Under the pieces are notes generated by a model. It made no database searches, was not told the DNA's origin, and saw only the letters and a list, made by a program, of their open reading frames with translations. A stretch of DNA of 64,000 bases, taken from contig CAZRVH010000001.1 in the NCBI GenBank assembly GCA_964603635.1, positions 152,865 through 216,864 on the forward strand, read 5' to 3'. How positions within the stretch are numbered: position 1 is the stretch's first letter; each line of letters starts with the position of its first letter. This DNA comes from CAZRVH01 sp964603635 (GTDB taxonomy: Bacteria; Patescibacteriota; Gracilibacteria; Peribacterales; Peribacteraceae). Shown here piece after piece: positions 49,781 to 59,170 of this stretch. The position numbers and the translations under genes are program-made.

Positions 49781-52700
49781 ATGAGTCGCTACCCGAAGGC
49801 GTCCCTACGTACGGCACTTTTATTGAACTACTTATTTATACAACTAATGCCTTCGGCGAAGGCCTTTGCGTATGAGGCTGGGCAGCTGACCGAGCCGAAT
49901 GTCGTGATCAGCGAAGTGATGTGGATGGGTTCAGATGTGAGTACAGCGGATGAATGGGTGGAGTTGGCCGCGTTTTCCGATGATACCTCGGAACCTGCTT
50001 CCTTGAGCGGTTGGACGTTGGTGTCGGTGAAGGATGGCGCGGAGCAAATCATCGTGCGCTTTGCATCCGGTGCGTTCATCGCGTCGGGCGGCTTCGCGGT
50101 GATCGGCAATTATCCCGAGACGCAGTCACGGCTGCTTGCGGCGCCCTTCGCCACCTCGACATCGATGAGCCTCCCCAATACGAAGTTGCTCCTCAGGTTG
50201 TATGACGGACGGCATATGCTTCGCGACGAGGTGGATGACGGAGTCGGCAATCCGTTCGCGGGTACCAATACGTCCGCGGCCAAGGCGAGCATGGAACGCA
50301 TCGACGTACGCGCACCCGGGAACATCGCATCCAATTGGAGGTCGGCGACGGTATCAACCGGATTCGATGCGACGACGTTTGCGTTGTTTGGAACGCCGGG
50401 ATCAGGGTTTTCCACATCCGTTTCCAGTTCTTCGGTGTCCGTTGCATCGATGTCCGGCTCGTCTGTTTCTTCGGTTCTATCTTCCGTGGTTTCTTCCGCG
50501 GAATCATCCGTCTCATCGGCACATTCGCCATCCCCGTTTCCTCCGCCTCTTCGCATCAACGAGGTGATGCCGAATCCCCTCGGGAGTGACGACGCGGAGT
50601 GGATCGAGATCATCAACATGGGAAGCGGATCGGTCTCGACCGCCGGTATCACCGTTTCCATGAGCGGAAGTACGACGCGGGCATTGCCTCTTGTCGATCT
50701 ATTGCCAGGCATCCCCAGGCTGGTTCCCAAGAACGAATCCAAGCTATCGCTGACGAACGCGGGCGGAGTCGTGGTGTTGAAACAAGGTGACATCGTCCTC
50801 GATTTCCTTGTTTACCCAATGCTTCCCGAAGGCGTCTCCTTCGGCCGTGGATCCGATGGCATCCTGAGGTCACTGTGCGACCCCACGCCGGGGGCGCCCA
50901 ATTCGTCCTCGGGTTCGGTCTTCGCGATCGACGTGCAGTCGGGCATGCCGACGGGGGAGTCGGTCACCCTCAACCTTGCCCTGCGTTCGGTATCGGGATC
51001 GATGGATGGGGCGGTCTGCAGGTGGGAGTATCCGGACGGGTACGTGAGCGAGACATGCAACCCGCCATCGCATGCGTTGCAGTCGTTCGGCGCAGGCGAT
51101 ATCACGCTGAGCTTTACGGATTATTGTGGTAACACGATGGTACAGTCATTGCCGGTTTTCGTTACGAAGAAGCCAAAGAAGATCGAGGAGGAAAGTACGA
51201 ATTCCATCCTTCCCTTCAGCTGCATGCCGTCCGCGTTCACGGGTGCGCTCATCACCGAAGTGCTTCCCAACCCGGACGGCGATGAGGAACAGGGGGAGTG
51301 GATCGAGATGCGAAATGTCTCGGGGCGGGATCTGCCCCTGTGCGGGTGGAGCATCGAAGACGCCTCCGGGAAACGTTTCGACCTCCGACGTCTCCGCCTT
51401 CCACTGGATGAGATCATGCTGTTTCCCCGGACGCGGACCGACATCGCCTTGAACAATGACAAGGATTCCGTCCGCCTCATCGCGCCGGATCCCCTTGGCG
51501 GCAGCGGCATCGTCCTCCAGGAGGTGACATTCGACTATGCGCCGGCCATGCAATCGTATGCCCTGCGCGACGATGGGCGCTGGCTCTGGTCCCCGCTGAT
51601 GACTCCCGGGCTCCCGAATGCCTTTCCTTCCGTACCCTTGCCCTCGGGTCCGCCCAAGGCCAGGTTAAGGGCCGTTCTTCCAAATCCACACGGAGTGGAC
51701 GGGGCAAGCGAATGGGTGGAGGTCGAGAACCTGACGGGAAGACCGCTGTGGCTGCAGAAATGGATGCTACGGTCCGGCAAAGCCGTCCCTTTGGACGGCA
51801 AGGCCATCCATCCGTATGCAACGGAACGTTTGATGGCCGGCGACCTTGGATTGACGCTTCGCAATGCCACGGGCTCCATCCGGTTATTCGATGATACGGG
51901 GGTGGAAGTGGATTTCCTCTCATGGAACAAGCCCAAAGACGGAGAGGTAGTCATGCACGAGGAGTACGGACATCGTCTTGCGGTCGATGTGATCGAAGCC
52001 TCTTCATCCGGAGTCCTCAGCCTTCGTGTCCAAGAGAAGTATCTTTCTGATTATCATCCATCTGGCATCCAAATCATTACTAATAAATATTGCTTAGATT
52101 TAATTTCAGCCCTTACCATAAATAAAAAATTAGAACTACTTTTTAATACGGAAATACGGGATTCCATGATGCTTTCCGACGGCTACGACATCGCCCCGTT
52201 TCTCCTGAAGAACGGATGTGCCTACGCATCGCACGAAACGGAGAGGGGATACGCCATTCATGAAGAGGAGGGTTTCCGCAACCGGCGCGGGTTATGGGCA
52301 AGCGATGAAATCGCCTTGGCCGTACGAGAGACACAGCGTCGGGAAGACCTCATGAGGGTAGTGCGCAACGACGGAATCGACATTCATCCCTCCGTCACCG
52401 ACGACCTGGTCCAGTCCGGTGCCGTGCTCACCTTTCGATCGAGCCTGCCCGTTTCGTTCTATGCCTCGCTCAACGGCTCCCCCTACCGTTTGATGCAGAC
52501 CGGTGCCGTCATCGCGAGCGACACGGTGGTGCAGGCATACGCCGAGCTACGTATCGGCAGCGGCACCCTCCTTCGCTCCGATATCTTCGAGAAAGAGTAT
52601 GTCCTGCTCCGGTCGGAATATGCCGTCCAACGACTGCTCTCGGAGGCGTATCCCTCTCCCAGGAAAGGGGAGTCGGAATGGATCGAGCTGTACAACGGTT

Positions 52701-53263
52701 CGCAGGAAACCTTGAACCTCGCCGGCTGGACGATTGATGACGCGAGCGGATCGGGCAGCAGGCCCTTCTCGTTCACATCCGACTATCGTTTGCCACCCCA
52801 TTCCTTTCTTGCATTGAAAAGCCTGAAGGTCTCCTGGAACAACGGAGGGGATGAGGTGCGCCTTATCGCGCCTGACGGAACCGTGGTGGATTCCATCGCA
52901 TACCCCAAGATCAAAACAGGCTTCGGGTATGCACGGACGGAGGACGGTTGGTGCCTCACCGAAAAACCAACGTCTTCATCGGCTAATATTTGCTACCTAA
53001 GTCCTTCTCAGTCAAAAGTGAGGAATTCACGTTCAGCCCTTTCAAAAAACAAAAAGTCTATGAAGCAAATACGAAAAATTTTGTATAAAAATATTGTTCA
53101 TATTGGCGATGGTGAGAGTGGTTTGCCGCCCTTTTTCGAAGAGTTGATGGATGCGCATCTAGGTATCGTAAAGGACGTTGCACCGCTTCGTGGATACCTC
53201 TATATGCTTTTGGCTTTCTATTGTGCCTGCATTGCCTGCTTTGGGGTCTTGCGGCGATATTGA
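49781..53263 (+). CDS. giant surface protein with five lamin-tail domains and a nuclease-like module
   Basis: The 1160-aa product has a signal-like N-terminus (LRTALLLNYLFIQLMPSAKAFA). Lamin-tail (LTD) units are recognisable by I.EV.PNP....EWIE: VVISEVMWMGSD, RINEVMPNPLGSDDAEWIE, ITEVLPNPDGDEEQGEWIE, RAVLPNPHGVDGASEWVE and LSEAYPSPRKGESEWIE. A Ser/Val linker follows the first. Between the fourth and fifth is a region (GYDIAPFLLKNGCAYAS ... EEGFRNRRGLWAS) like the end of a staphylococcal-nuclease domain. A C-terminal helix (YLYMLLAFYCACIACFGVL) anchors it. The earlier ATG at 49775 is possible. Likely cell-surface DNA or polymer binding. Confidence 0.8.
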   Translation: MSRYPKASLRTALLLNYLFIQLMPSAKAFAYEAGQLTEPNVVISEVMWMGSDVSTADEWVELAAFSDDTSEPASLSGWTLVSVKDGAEQIIVRFASGAFIASGGFAVIGNYPETQSRLLAAPFATSTSMSLPNTKLLLRLYDGRHMLRDEVDDGVGNPFAGTNTSAAKASMERIDVRAPGNIASNWRSATVSTGFDATTFALFGTPGSGFSTSVSSSSVSVASMSGSSVSSVLSSVVSSAESSVSSAHSPSPFPPPLRINEVMPNPLGSDDAEWIEIINMGSGSVSTAGITVSMSGSTTRALPLVDLLPGIPRLVPKNESKLSLTNAGGVVVLKQGDIVLDFLVYPMLPEGVSFGRGSDGILRSLCDPTPGAPNSSSGSVFAIDVQSGMPTGESVTLNLALRSVSGSMDGAVCRWEYPDGYVSETCNPPSHALQSFGAGDITLSFTDYCGNTMVQSLPVFVTKKPKKIEEESTNSILPFSCMPSAFTGALITEVLPNPDGDEEQGEWIEMRNVSGRDLPLCGWSIEDASGKRFDLRRLRLPLDEIMLFPRTRTDIALNNDKDSVRLIAPDPLGGSGIVLQEVTFDYAPAMQSYALRDDGRWLWSPLMTPGLPNAFPSVPLPSGPPKARLRAVLPNPHGVDGASEWVEVENLTGRPLWLQKWMLRSGKAVPLDGKAIHPYATERLMAGDLGLTLRNATGSIRLFDDTGVEVDFLSWNKPKDGEVVMHEEYGHRLAVDVIEASSSGVLSLRVQEKYLSDYHPSGIQIITNKYCLDLISALTINKKLELLFNTEIRDSMMLSDGYDIAPFLLKNGCAYASHETERGYAIHEEEGFRNRRGLWASDEIALAVRETQRREDLMRVVRNDGIDIHPSVTDDLVQSGAVLTFRSSLPVSFYASLNGSPYRLMQTGAVIASDTVVQAYAELRIGSGTLLRSDIFEKEYVLLRSEYAVQRLLSEAYPSPRKGESEWIELYNGSQETLNLAGWTIDDASGSGSRPFSFTSDYRLPPHSFLALKSLKVSWNNGGDEVRLIAPDGTVVDSIAYPKIKTGFGYARTEDGWCLTEKPTSSSANICYLSPSQSKVRNSRSALSKNKKSMKQIRKILYKNIVHIGDGESGLPPFFEELMDAHLGIVKDVAPLRGYLYMLLAFYCACIACFGVLRRY

Positions 53264-53294
53264 ATAAAAATGGGGAAAATGCTATAATGATGCG

Positions 53295-53966
53295 ATGTCT
53301 ACAAATGCACGGACTCAGCAATCGGCGTATACCATGGAGGAGCAGTCCCTCATCGATGAGTTTCGTAATCAAGTCGAAACATCGGAAAATATCCAGCATA
53401 TACGAATGATCCAGGAAAAGGTGAGAATGATCGTGAACGGCGCCCTGGTAAGAAACAACGTTCAATCCGATCATGGTTTGGAAGGATTGCACTACGATGC
53501 GAAAGTAGCCGCCTATCAGATGCGTGAGGCCGTAGGAAAGGAGGATTTTTTAAAGACACTCGATAGACTGGTTCAAACGGATATCGCAGGTATTGTCGCG
53601 CAGGAAAGGAAAGGCATATTCGACATTCTTTCACGCAAGCAAACCCCCCCGAAGGCCGAGAAGCCTGCTGCGGAAGCCGCGAAGAACACTGCTTCCGGAG
53701 TTCCGGTGGAAACGGACACGTCGAAGACCGAACCGAAGGCCGATGCCCCCAAGGATAACGATGTGCCCCCCGTATCGGCAGACGATGCAAGTACGTTGAA
53801 GGTTCCTGCCGATGCAACTTTCTTGGATAGGCTCGCAATCAGGGTCTTCAACAAGTTTCCCCCCTGGGTTCGAACGGCTGGCATTGGATTATATAAGTTC
53901 CTTGATTATCTGGATCCGACGGATGAAAAGTTTGCCTATCGATCTTCCCCGAAAAAAAAGAAATGA
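53295..53966 (+). CDS. hypothetical protein (223 aa)
   Basis: The N-terminal helical part (EEQSLIDEFRNQVETSENI, AVGKEDFLKTLDRLV) is followed by a disordered Pro/Lys/Glu linker (about 115-170). A C-terminal segment VFNKFPPWVRTAGIGLYKFLDYLDP may lie on the membrane, and the tail is basic. No family is recognised. TATAAT (53283-53288) ends 6 nt before the ATG, with TTGAAT 17 nt further up. Overlaps the next gene by ATGA. Confidence 0.65.
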   Translation: MSTNARTQQSAYTMEEQSLIDEFRNQVETSENIQHIRMIQEKVRMIVNGALVRNNVQSDHGLEGLHYDAKVAAYQMREAVGKEDFLKTLDRLVQTDIAGIVAQERKGIFDILSRKQTPPKAEKPAAEAAKNTASGVPVETDTSKTEPKADAPKDNDVPPVSADDASTLKVPADATFLDRLAIRVFNKFPPWVRTAGIGLYKFLDYLDPTDEKFAYRSSPKKKK

Positions 53967-55123
53967 TGGGTCATTCCGCCCCCATAGGCCCGTCTGACGA
54001 TCTTGTGCCAAAGGCTACATCTGATCGTTATGCCGACGCGATCACGTTTGACCAAGGAAAGCACAAGGAGTTTCTCGAGACCGCGCGTGAGGGCGCAAAG
54101 TCGCTTTTCCTTCATTTTGCCGATTATGAGATGGTGACCGAGGACGATCTCTTCGTCTATTTTGAAAAACGTATCGAAGAGGGGACACCTCTGACGCAGT
54201 ACGAACTCGAGCTTAAGAAGCATGTGGATATCGTGTTGAAGTTGGATACTTCCGCGGACACGAAAAGGAACGCCGCATCCGAGAAGAAGATCGCGGATCT
54301 TGTCGGGTACATCAACAGTCGCAATGACGTATTGAGGGAAAGCAGGAAAAAACTTGACCAATTCAAGCCGAATACGCGTGAAATGCCATTGTTGGTCGAG
54401 TCGGCATACGGAAAGACAAAAAGCGTCCTGGGAGCAACTGTCCAAGGTTTCGTAAACGGAACTCCGACGGAAAAGGCGATGATGGTAGGGGGCATCGCCG
54501 CTTCGTTTTACCTCCTGCGGTCCATGTACACGCGTATGCCGTCGGGCCCATTGAGCAGGTTAGCGAAAAAGGTATTGAAAGGAGCGTTTGGCGTCTTTCT
54601 GATCGTAGGAGGTCTTTCCATGGCCAACAAAGCGATTGAGCGTACCTCGGGCCGCCCCCTTTTATCGAAGGATAGTAAGGATTGGGCTCCCCGGTCTCCT
54701 TTCTTACAGCAATTTTCCCAAGAAGATTGGGATACCGCTAAAAAAAGGGAGCAGATAGACCAGGTTGCGGATGCCTTAAAGGAGGTCAACATGCCTCCCG
54801 AATTCATTCGATCCTTGGGCCCGGACGAAAGAAAGGTCGTCCCTCCCGTCGCGAACGTCGCGACGATGCGGGTGGAGGATTTCCTTGCCCTCTATGAGTC
54901 TTGCAAGGGTATCAAGGCCATCGATGATCGGAATGTGCTGTATCCCCGCAGGCCCGTCGAGTCCGATACGCTGATTCCCGGCGAACGATTCGCCATCGTC
55001 GAGGATATCGCCAAGTCCCTTGGGCTTGTCGATGCATCCGGCAATGCCTTGGAATTGCCCGATGAAAAGAAGGGCATATCCATGCTGACGCTGATGCTGG
55101 ATTGGAAGAAGCCGCGGCAATGA
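53963..55123 (+). CDS. hypothetical membrane protein (386 aa)
   Basis: The helical N-terminal domain (EGAKSLFLHFADYEMVTEDDLF) is followed by a coiled segment (RNDVLRESRKKLDQF) and two membrane-like segments near residues 175-215 (AMMVGGIAASFYLL, GAFGVFLIVGGLSMA). A C-terminal soluble domain follows (VEDFLALYESCKGIKAID, FAIVEDIAKSLGL). No family is recognised. It is translationally coupled to the preceding gene, so the two probably act together. Confidence 0.65.
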   Translation: MMGHSAPIGPSDDLVPKATSDRYADAITFDQGKHKEFLETAREGAKSLFLHFADYEMVTEDDLFVYFEKRIEEGTPLTQYELELKKHVDIVLKLDTSADTKRNAASEKKIADLVGYINSRNDVLRESRKKLDQFKPNTREMPLLVESAYGKTKSVLGATVQGFVNGTPTEKAMMVGGIAASFYLLRSMYTRMPSGPLSRLAKKVLKGAFGVFLIVGGLSMANKAIERTSGRPLLSKDSKDWAPRSPFLQQFSQEDWDTAKKREQIDQVADALKEVNMPPEFIRSLGPDERKVVPPVANVATMRVEDFLALYESCKGIKAIDDRNVLYPRRPVESDTLIPGERFAIVEDIAKSLGLVDASGNALELPDEKKGISMLTLMLDWKKPRQ

Positions 55124-55136
55124 ACGCCGTTGCATG

Positions 55137-55167
55137 AAAAAACTCCCCGGCACGGTGGCCGGGGAGT
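55137..55167 (-). terminator. terminator of the SPFH-like gene
   Basis: ACTCCCCGGC pairs with GCCGGGGAGT (10 bp), followed on the minus strand by six T. It may also end the convergent plus-strand pair at 55123. Confidence 0.88.
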
Positions 55168-55196
55168 CGTATGGATCGAATGGACTCCTTCTGTTG

Positions 55197-56549
55197 TTAC
55201 GGACTTTGCTTTTTCGCGAGATCGAGTATCCCATCTATCATCTGCTGGAGGAAATTGTTCGCGGGGAGTGCTTTTATAAAGGCTGAAAGACCCTCCGCCG
55301 ATACCAATGTCGCTCCTTGTAGATTCGGATTGAGATTGGCTGCAAGCGCCGTCAAAACCTTCAGGGCGTCCTCCGGCTTCATTTCCTGCAGCTTCAGGAT
55401 CGCTACATCGCTGCCATGACCTGTCATCGCACTCATGCGCGCGATGATTTCTTGCACGGCGATCTCCTGCCTCTTCCTTTCATTTTCAAGCAGTGCTTGC
55501 AAGGTTAACAGCTCTTTTTCCACGATTTCCTTTCGCGATTCTTGCTCCTGCTTAGCAGCAAGGGCGTTCTCAGTCGCTCGCTTTACCCGAGATTCCTTAT
55601 CAGCAGTCGCTTCGGCTTGTTCGCGCTCGCTTTTTTGCAGTGCCTCGATGGTACGTTGCGTGTTACCTTGGTACCCGAGGGTGCCCGGCATATCACGCAC
55701 CTCCACGATGATCACCTTTTCCAGTTCGATGCCGAGGCGTCGAAGCGGAGCAAGCAATGCTTTGGCAAGGGCTTCATTTGCCTCCGCGACATTGGCATTC
55801 AGTTCCGGCATGGAAAAATCCTGCAAGACACCGTCCGCTAGCGCCACGACGATCTTTAAAACCTTCTCCCTTACCTCGCTCATCGCATCGTGCTTTCCAT
55901 CCTGCCATCGCTTATGGAAGGAGGCGAAAAATCGCTCGCTAAGTAATTGCGGATAGCTGAGAATCCCCAGACGAAAGACGACCTGCAACACGAACAGTTG
56001 TTCGTGTCGGGGGATTTCCAGTGTGTCTCCCGCATTTTTCGGAGAACTTTGTTGCATAATGAAGCTTCTCACCGCCAAGGCATCATTCGCATCATCCTCC
56101 TCTGATTTCACATCCTGTAATTCCCCTCGGAAAAACGCAAGCTCTACCAGACCTTTCGGGGCTAGTATCGGGGTGTTGTGGAAGAATCGGGTCGCACCGA
56201 ATATTTGCCGATTCGCATTCTGATCCGGTCGGACCCGTACGGTCCAGAACCGGAACACGAAGAAACCGCCCCACAACATCGCAATACCGACGATGCCGAT
56301 GGCCCCTGAAGGCATCCACCATTGCAGGCCCCACAGGCTTGATTCCTTGAGGAAGGCATAGGCAGCCAACGAGCTGCCCAGCATAATCATGAGGATGCCT
56401 GCAATAAGCTGCCCCCAAACGAGGGCGACCCACGCGGGGTCGGAATTGAAGATTTTGACTTCTCGAACGACTTTTACGCCGTCGGGGCCTTCAAACTCCT
56501 CCGTGATGACGACGAATTTGCCAAATTTTTCATAAAACCAGTCGATCAT
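55197..56549 (-). CDS. SPFH/flotillin-like membrane protein
   Basis: The 450-aa product has two N-terminal membrane helices (WGQLIAGILMIMLGSSLAAYAF and GAIGIVGIAMLWGGFFVFRF). A band-7-like domain follows (VREKVLKIVVALADGVLQDF, LGIELEKVIIVEVRDMPG). A long charged coiled coil comes next (EREQAEATADKESRVKRAT on) and a hydrophobic C-terminal domain (LKLQEMKPEDALKVLTALA). Architecture matches SPFH proteins that form membrane cages or microdomains; the assignment is by architecture. Driven by a tandem-TTGACA promoter. Confidence 0.65.
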   Translation of the reverse strand: MIDWFYEKFGKFVVITEEFEGPDGVKVVREVKIFNSDPAWVALVWGQLIAGILMIMLGSSLAAYAFLKESSLWGLQWWMPSGAIGIVGIAMLWGGFFVFRFWTVRVRPDQNANRQIFGATRFFHNTPILAPKGLVELAFFRGELQDVKSEEDDANDALAVRSFIMQQSSPKNAGDTLEIPRHEQLFVLQVVFRLGILSYPQLLSERFFASFHKRWQDGKHDAMSEVREKVLKIVVALADGVLQDFSMPELNANVAEANEALAKALLAPLRRLGIELEKVIIVEVRDMPGTLGYQGNTQRTIEALQKSEREQAEATADKESRVKRATENALAAKQEQESRKEIVEKELLTLQALLENERKRQEIAVQEIIARMSAMTGHGSDVAILKLQEMKPEDALKVLTALAANLNPNLQGATLVSAEGLSAFIKALPANNFLQQMIDGILDLAKKQSP

Positions 56550-56642
56550 GGCACACCCTTTCTTTGGGCATATGTTATGGAAGATTGTCCATTCGATGCT
56601 GTCAGAGAGCAATCAGCGGGAACACCCCGTTGATATGCGGTT

Positions 56643-56689
56643 ATTCTACTGTTTTATGATTATTTGTCAATATAATTACATTATGTCAA
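56643..56689 (-). promoter_or_regulatory. tandem-TTGACA promoter of the SPFH-like gene
   Basis: On the minus strand TTGACA (56684-56689) and TTGACA (56665-56670), 19 nt apart, then a 16-nt spacer, TAGAAT (56643-56648) and AACC. The layout is the same as at 29141-29187. Confidence 0.65.
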
Positions 56690-56723
56690 ATACTACATTG
56701 CGTAGTAAATTTCATCGTGAAAA

Positions 56724-57440
56724 TCAAATATACCCCTCCACATGCAGATCCTGTTTCTGGACGCCCCAATCCTCCAAGCAATGCTTCTTCAGGTCTTTGG
56801 TCATGTCCGGGCTCCCGCAGACGTAGATGTTTTTGCTGAAGAATGGGTTGGCGACATGAGGCATCAGCGTCTGCACCCGGCCCCTGTGTCCCGTCCATGC
56901 CTCGCTCGGTCCGCTGAGCGCGATGTGCAGGAAAAAGTTTTCGTACGTCTGCGACATGCGTTCGAACTCCTCCTGCCAGAAGAGATCTTCCTCGCTGCGC
57001 ACGCCGAAGATGAGATCCATCTTCCGTGAGTCGCCGCGCTCCAATGCTTCCAGGATCATGGGGCGGAAGGGGCCCACGCCCGTGCTCGTCGCGACGAAGA
57101 GATAGTCCTTGTCCGTTTGGGTGTCGAGCTTGAAGTTTCCAAACGGCCCCTTCATCGCGACCGGCGTCCCGATCTCCAGGATTTCCTCGATCCACCTGCT
57201 GGCACGGCCTCCTTCTTTCATTTTCGCAACGACCGTCAATTCGGGTTCAGACGGAGTGGAGGCCAAGGAAAAGGCGCGCGTCTGGATGTCCCCGGGGTTC
57301 TCAACCAAGGGAACGTCGAACAGCACGAACTGTCCCGGCTTGAAGACGAAGCCCTCGGGTTTGGTGAAACGGATGTCGTACACGTCGCGCGCGATCTTCT
57401 CTTTCTTCGTGCAGGTGAGGGTATGGACGGGCAGTGCCAT
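56724..57440 (-). CDS. ferredoxin-NADP+ reductase-type flavoprotein
   Basis: The 238-aa product has FAD domain motif RAFSLAS and the preceding FKPGQFVLFDVP. The NAD(P) domain begins YLFVATSTGVGPFRPM and ends with YVCGSPDMTKDL; the C-terminus HVEGYI is typical. It moves electrons between NAD(P)H and a one-electron carrier or oxygenase; the partner is unknown. The start at 57440 (MALPVHTLTCTKKE) fits the family; 57494 adds a non-homologous leader. Confidence 0.9.
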   Translation of the reverse strand: MALPVHTLTCTKKEKIARDVYDIRFTKPEGFVFKPGQFVLFDVPLVENPGDIQTRAFSLASTPSEPELTVVAKMKEGGRASRWIEEILEIGTPVAMKGPFGNFKLDTQTDKDYLFVATSTGVGPFRPMILEALERGDSRKMDLIFGVRSEEDLFWQEEFERMSQTYENFFLHIALSGPSEAWTGHRGRVQTLMPHVANPFFSKNIYVCGSPDMTKDLKKHCLEDWGVQKQDLHVEGYI

Positions 57441-57538
57441 GTGAGGATGGGGGGAGTCGGGAATGGATGGAATGATGGTCGATGCGCCAGGCAAGGAGTG
57501 AGGCGTATGTCATCCCGGGTTCGCCGAAGGGCGGGCCA

Positions 57539-58027
57539 TCAGGGAAGGACAAGGGCTCCGTCCTTCAGCAGGAAAACATCGTACGAAGATTCTTGCGTCG
57601 CGACGTTCACGCGGGTGAGTTGGATTTTTACCGGAATACCCGAGGGATTATGCAGCTTCAGCGTCCGGAACGGAACGTCGGTCGAGAACGAAATCCCGGC
57701 GTCGGCCGGCAGGAGCCATGTGCGCATGTCCGCGTCCGCGTCCCGCCCGGTCACCGTGGCGATCTGGGTCCGCCGCGTTTCGGTGCGTGCCCAGGCGCGG
57801 GGTACGGTGATCGAGACGGATTCATCAGAGGACACGTCCATGTCGATCAGGGACGTGCGGGCACCCTCGGTGAGCGACAGCGAAATCGTGAGGGTTTTCG
57901 CGTGCTCGATGCCGATATCGACGATCCGCCCGACCGTTCCCGCGGCAGGCGTCGAAAAAAGGTAAATGGCCGCGATGGTAAGGAAGGCAAGCGTCAGGAG
58001 CGCGATTTTGCCATGGTAGGAAAACAT
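57539..58027 (-). CDS. membrane-anchored hypothetical protein (162 aa)
   Basis: N-terminal membrane helix (IALLTLAFLTIAAIYLFST) followed by a beta-rich extracytoplasmic domain (LTISLSLTEGARTSLIDMDV, SVSITVPRAWARTETRR, FRTLKLHNPSGIPVKIQLTR). The pattern suggests an Ig-like sandwich. No family is recognised. It is divergent from the zinc-ribbon gene at 58127. Confidence 0.65.
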   Translation of the reverse strand: MFSYHGKIALLTLAFLTIAAIYLFSTPAAGTVGRIVDIGIEHAKTLTISLSLTEGARTSLIDMDVSSDESVSITVPRAWARTETRRTQIATVTGRDADADMRTWLLPADAGISFSTDVPFRTLKLHNPSGIPVKIQLTRVNVATQESSYDVFLLKDGALVLP

Positions 58028-58126
58028 GTCAGGATGGAGGGGCGGGCGGGCACAGTCTAACGTTTTTCCCAAGGAAATGCAGAAAAGCGTTTGTCCGGGC
58101 CCGTTGGAAGTGCTACAATACCAGAC

Positions 58127-58495
58127 ATGGAGTTTGATCCCCACACGCTTCATCAGATTCTTCAGCGCATCAAACAACAGATGCGATGTCCGCAGTGCGG
58201 CGAAAAAGTGCCCGTTGATTTCGCGTCCATCCGCCTGACGAACGAGGATTTCATGCTGCTCCAGGTGCGTTGCGACATGTGCGACGCGTACATCGTGTTA
58301 CACGCCTCCCTCGCGGGCATCAAGAACCTGAAGGTGGAGAAGGACGAAAAGGCAAGCATTCTCAATGCATCCTCCACGCTGTGCCAGAAAGACAACGAAA
58401 TCGAGGACCTGCGCGTCACCTTGGAAAAGGCAGGCGGCTCCTTCGACCAGCTCTTCCAGGTGAGCAACAATGACAACCAGCCAAAACTTCTCTAA
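58127..58495 (+). CDS. zinc-ribbon hypothetical protein (122 aa)
   Basis: Two CxxC pairs, MRCPQCGEKVPV and VRCDMCDAYIVL, about 30 residues apart, make a zinc ribbon. A coiled helical tail follows (KDNEIEDLRVTLEKAGGSF). No further domain. TACAAT (58114-58119) ends 7 nt before the ATG with TTGTCC 17 nt upstream. The end overlaps the lipoprotein gene by 26 nt. Confidence 0.7.
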   Translation: MEFDPHTLHQILQRIKQQMRCPQCGEKVPVDFASIRLTNEDFMLLQVRCDMCDAYIVLHASLAGIKNLKVEKDEKASILNASSTLCQKDNEIEDLRVTLEKAGGSFDQLFQVSNNDNQPKLL

Positions 58496-58763
58496 GAGAT
58501 TCGCTCTCTTGGCAACCGCGTTGGCCGGTGCCGCGCTTTTGAGCGCCTGCTCGGCCGCACAATCGTCCGTCACCGACCTGGTGAACGACGCCGTGCAGAC
58601 CGCGAGCGGCAAGATTTCCGACGTGAAGAAGGCCGCGGAGAACGTGGTGAAGCCCGTGATCGATACCGTGAACGACGCCAAGCAGAGGATCGACGCCGTC
58701 GGGAGCGGCATCACGAAGCTCCGGCAGGGGATTGATCAGGTCAAAGGGGCCGTTAACGAGTGA
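58470..58763 (+). CDS. small lipoprotein (97 aa)
   Basis: Basic start, hydrophobic stretch and lipobox LLSACS (Cys at about residue 27), so it should be lipidated and exported. The mature part is an amphipathic helical region (DLVNDAVQTASGKISDVKKA, VIDTVNDAKQRIDAV) like apolipophorin or YtxH-type helices. Function unknown. It overlaps the zinc-ribbon gene in another frame. Confidence 0.7.
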   Translation: MTTSQNFSKRFALLATALAGAALLSACSAAQSSVTDLVNDAVQTASGKISDVKKAAENVVKPVIDTVNDAKQRIDAVGSGITKLRQGIDQVKGAVNE

Positions 58764-58819
58764 TATGGACGGAAGCAAGCCATTGAGAAAAAAGGCTTTT
58801 TTTGGTATAATGATGAGAA

Positions 58820-59170
58820 ATGCCAACAACCGCGCAACCCCAGGCGACGCATGAGTATCTCTCGCCCGAATGGCTGTACGATACGCTGATGGGACACATC
58901 GAGCCGGATTTGATGATCGCGAACATCGATACGCTGGATGAAAAGTACGCAGGCGAGTCCGAGGACCACCGCAAGATGCGCGAGGCTAGATACGAACTCG
59001 CGTTCCTTCTGTATGACGACTGCCTGTCCGAACTGGATTGGGTGCTGGCCGAGGATGCGTGGGTGTTGAAGCAGGAGATGAAGGCATTTGCCGAATCCAT
59101 CGAAAAGCAAGACAAGCAGCGCGATGTCCAAAACGCCCATGCGGATATCCATTCCCATGACGACCGATGA
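58820..59170 (+). CDS. hypothetical protein (116 aa)
   Basis: An acidic helical protein (YLSPEWLYDTLMGHIEPDLM, EARYELAFLLYDDCLSELDW) with a polar His/Asp tail. No family is recognised. TATAAT (58806-58811) lies 8 nt before the ATG with TTGAGA 17 nt further up, a good leaderless promoter. Overlaps the giant protein gene by ATGA. Confidence 0.7.
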   Translation: MPTTAQPQATHEYLSPEWLYDTLMGHIEPDLMIANIDTLDEKYAGESEDHRKMREARYELAFLLYDDCLSELDWVLAEDAWVLKQEMKAFAESIEKQDKQRDVQNAHADIHSHDDR

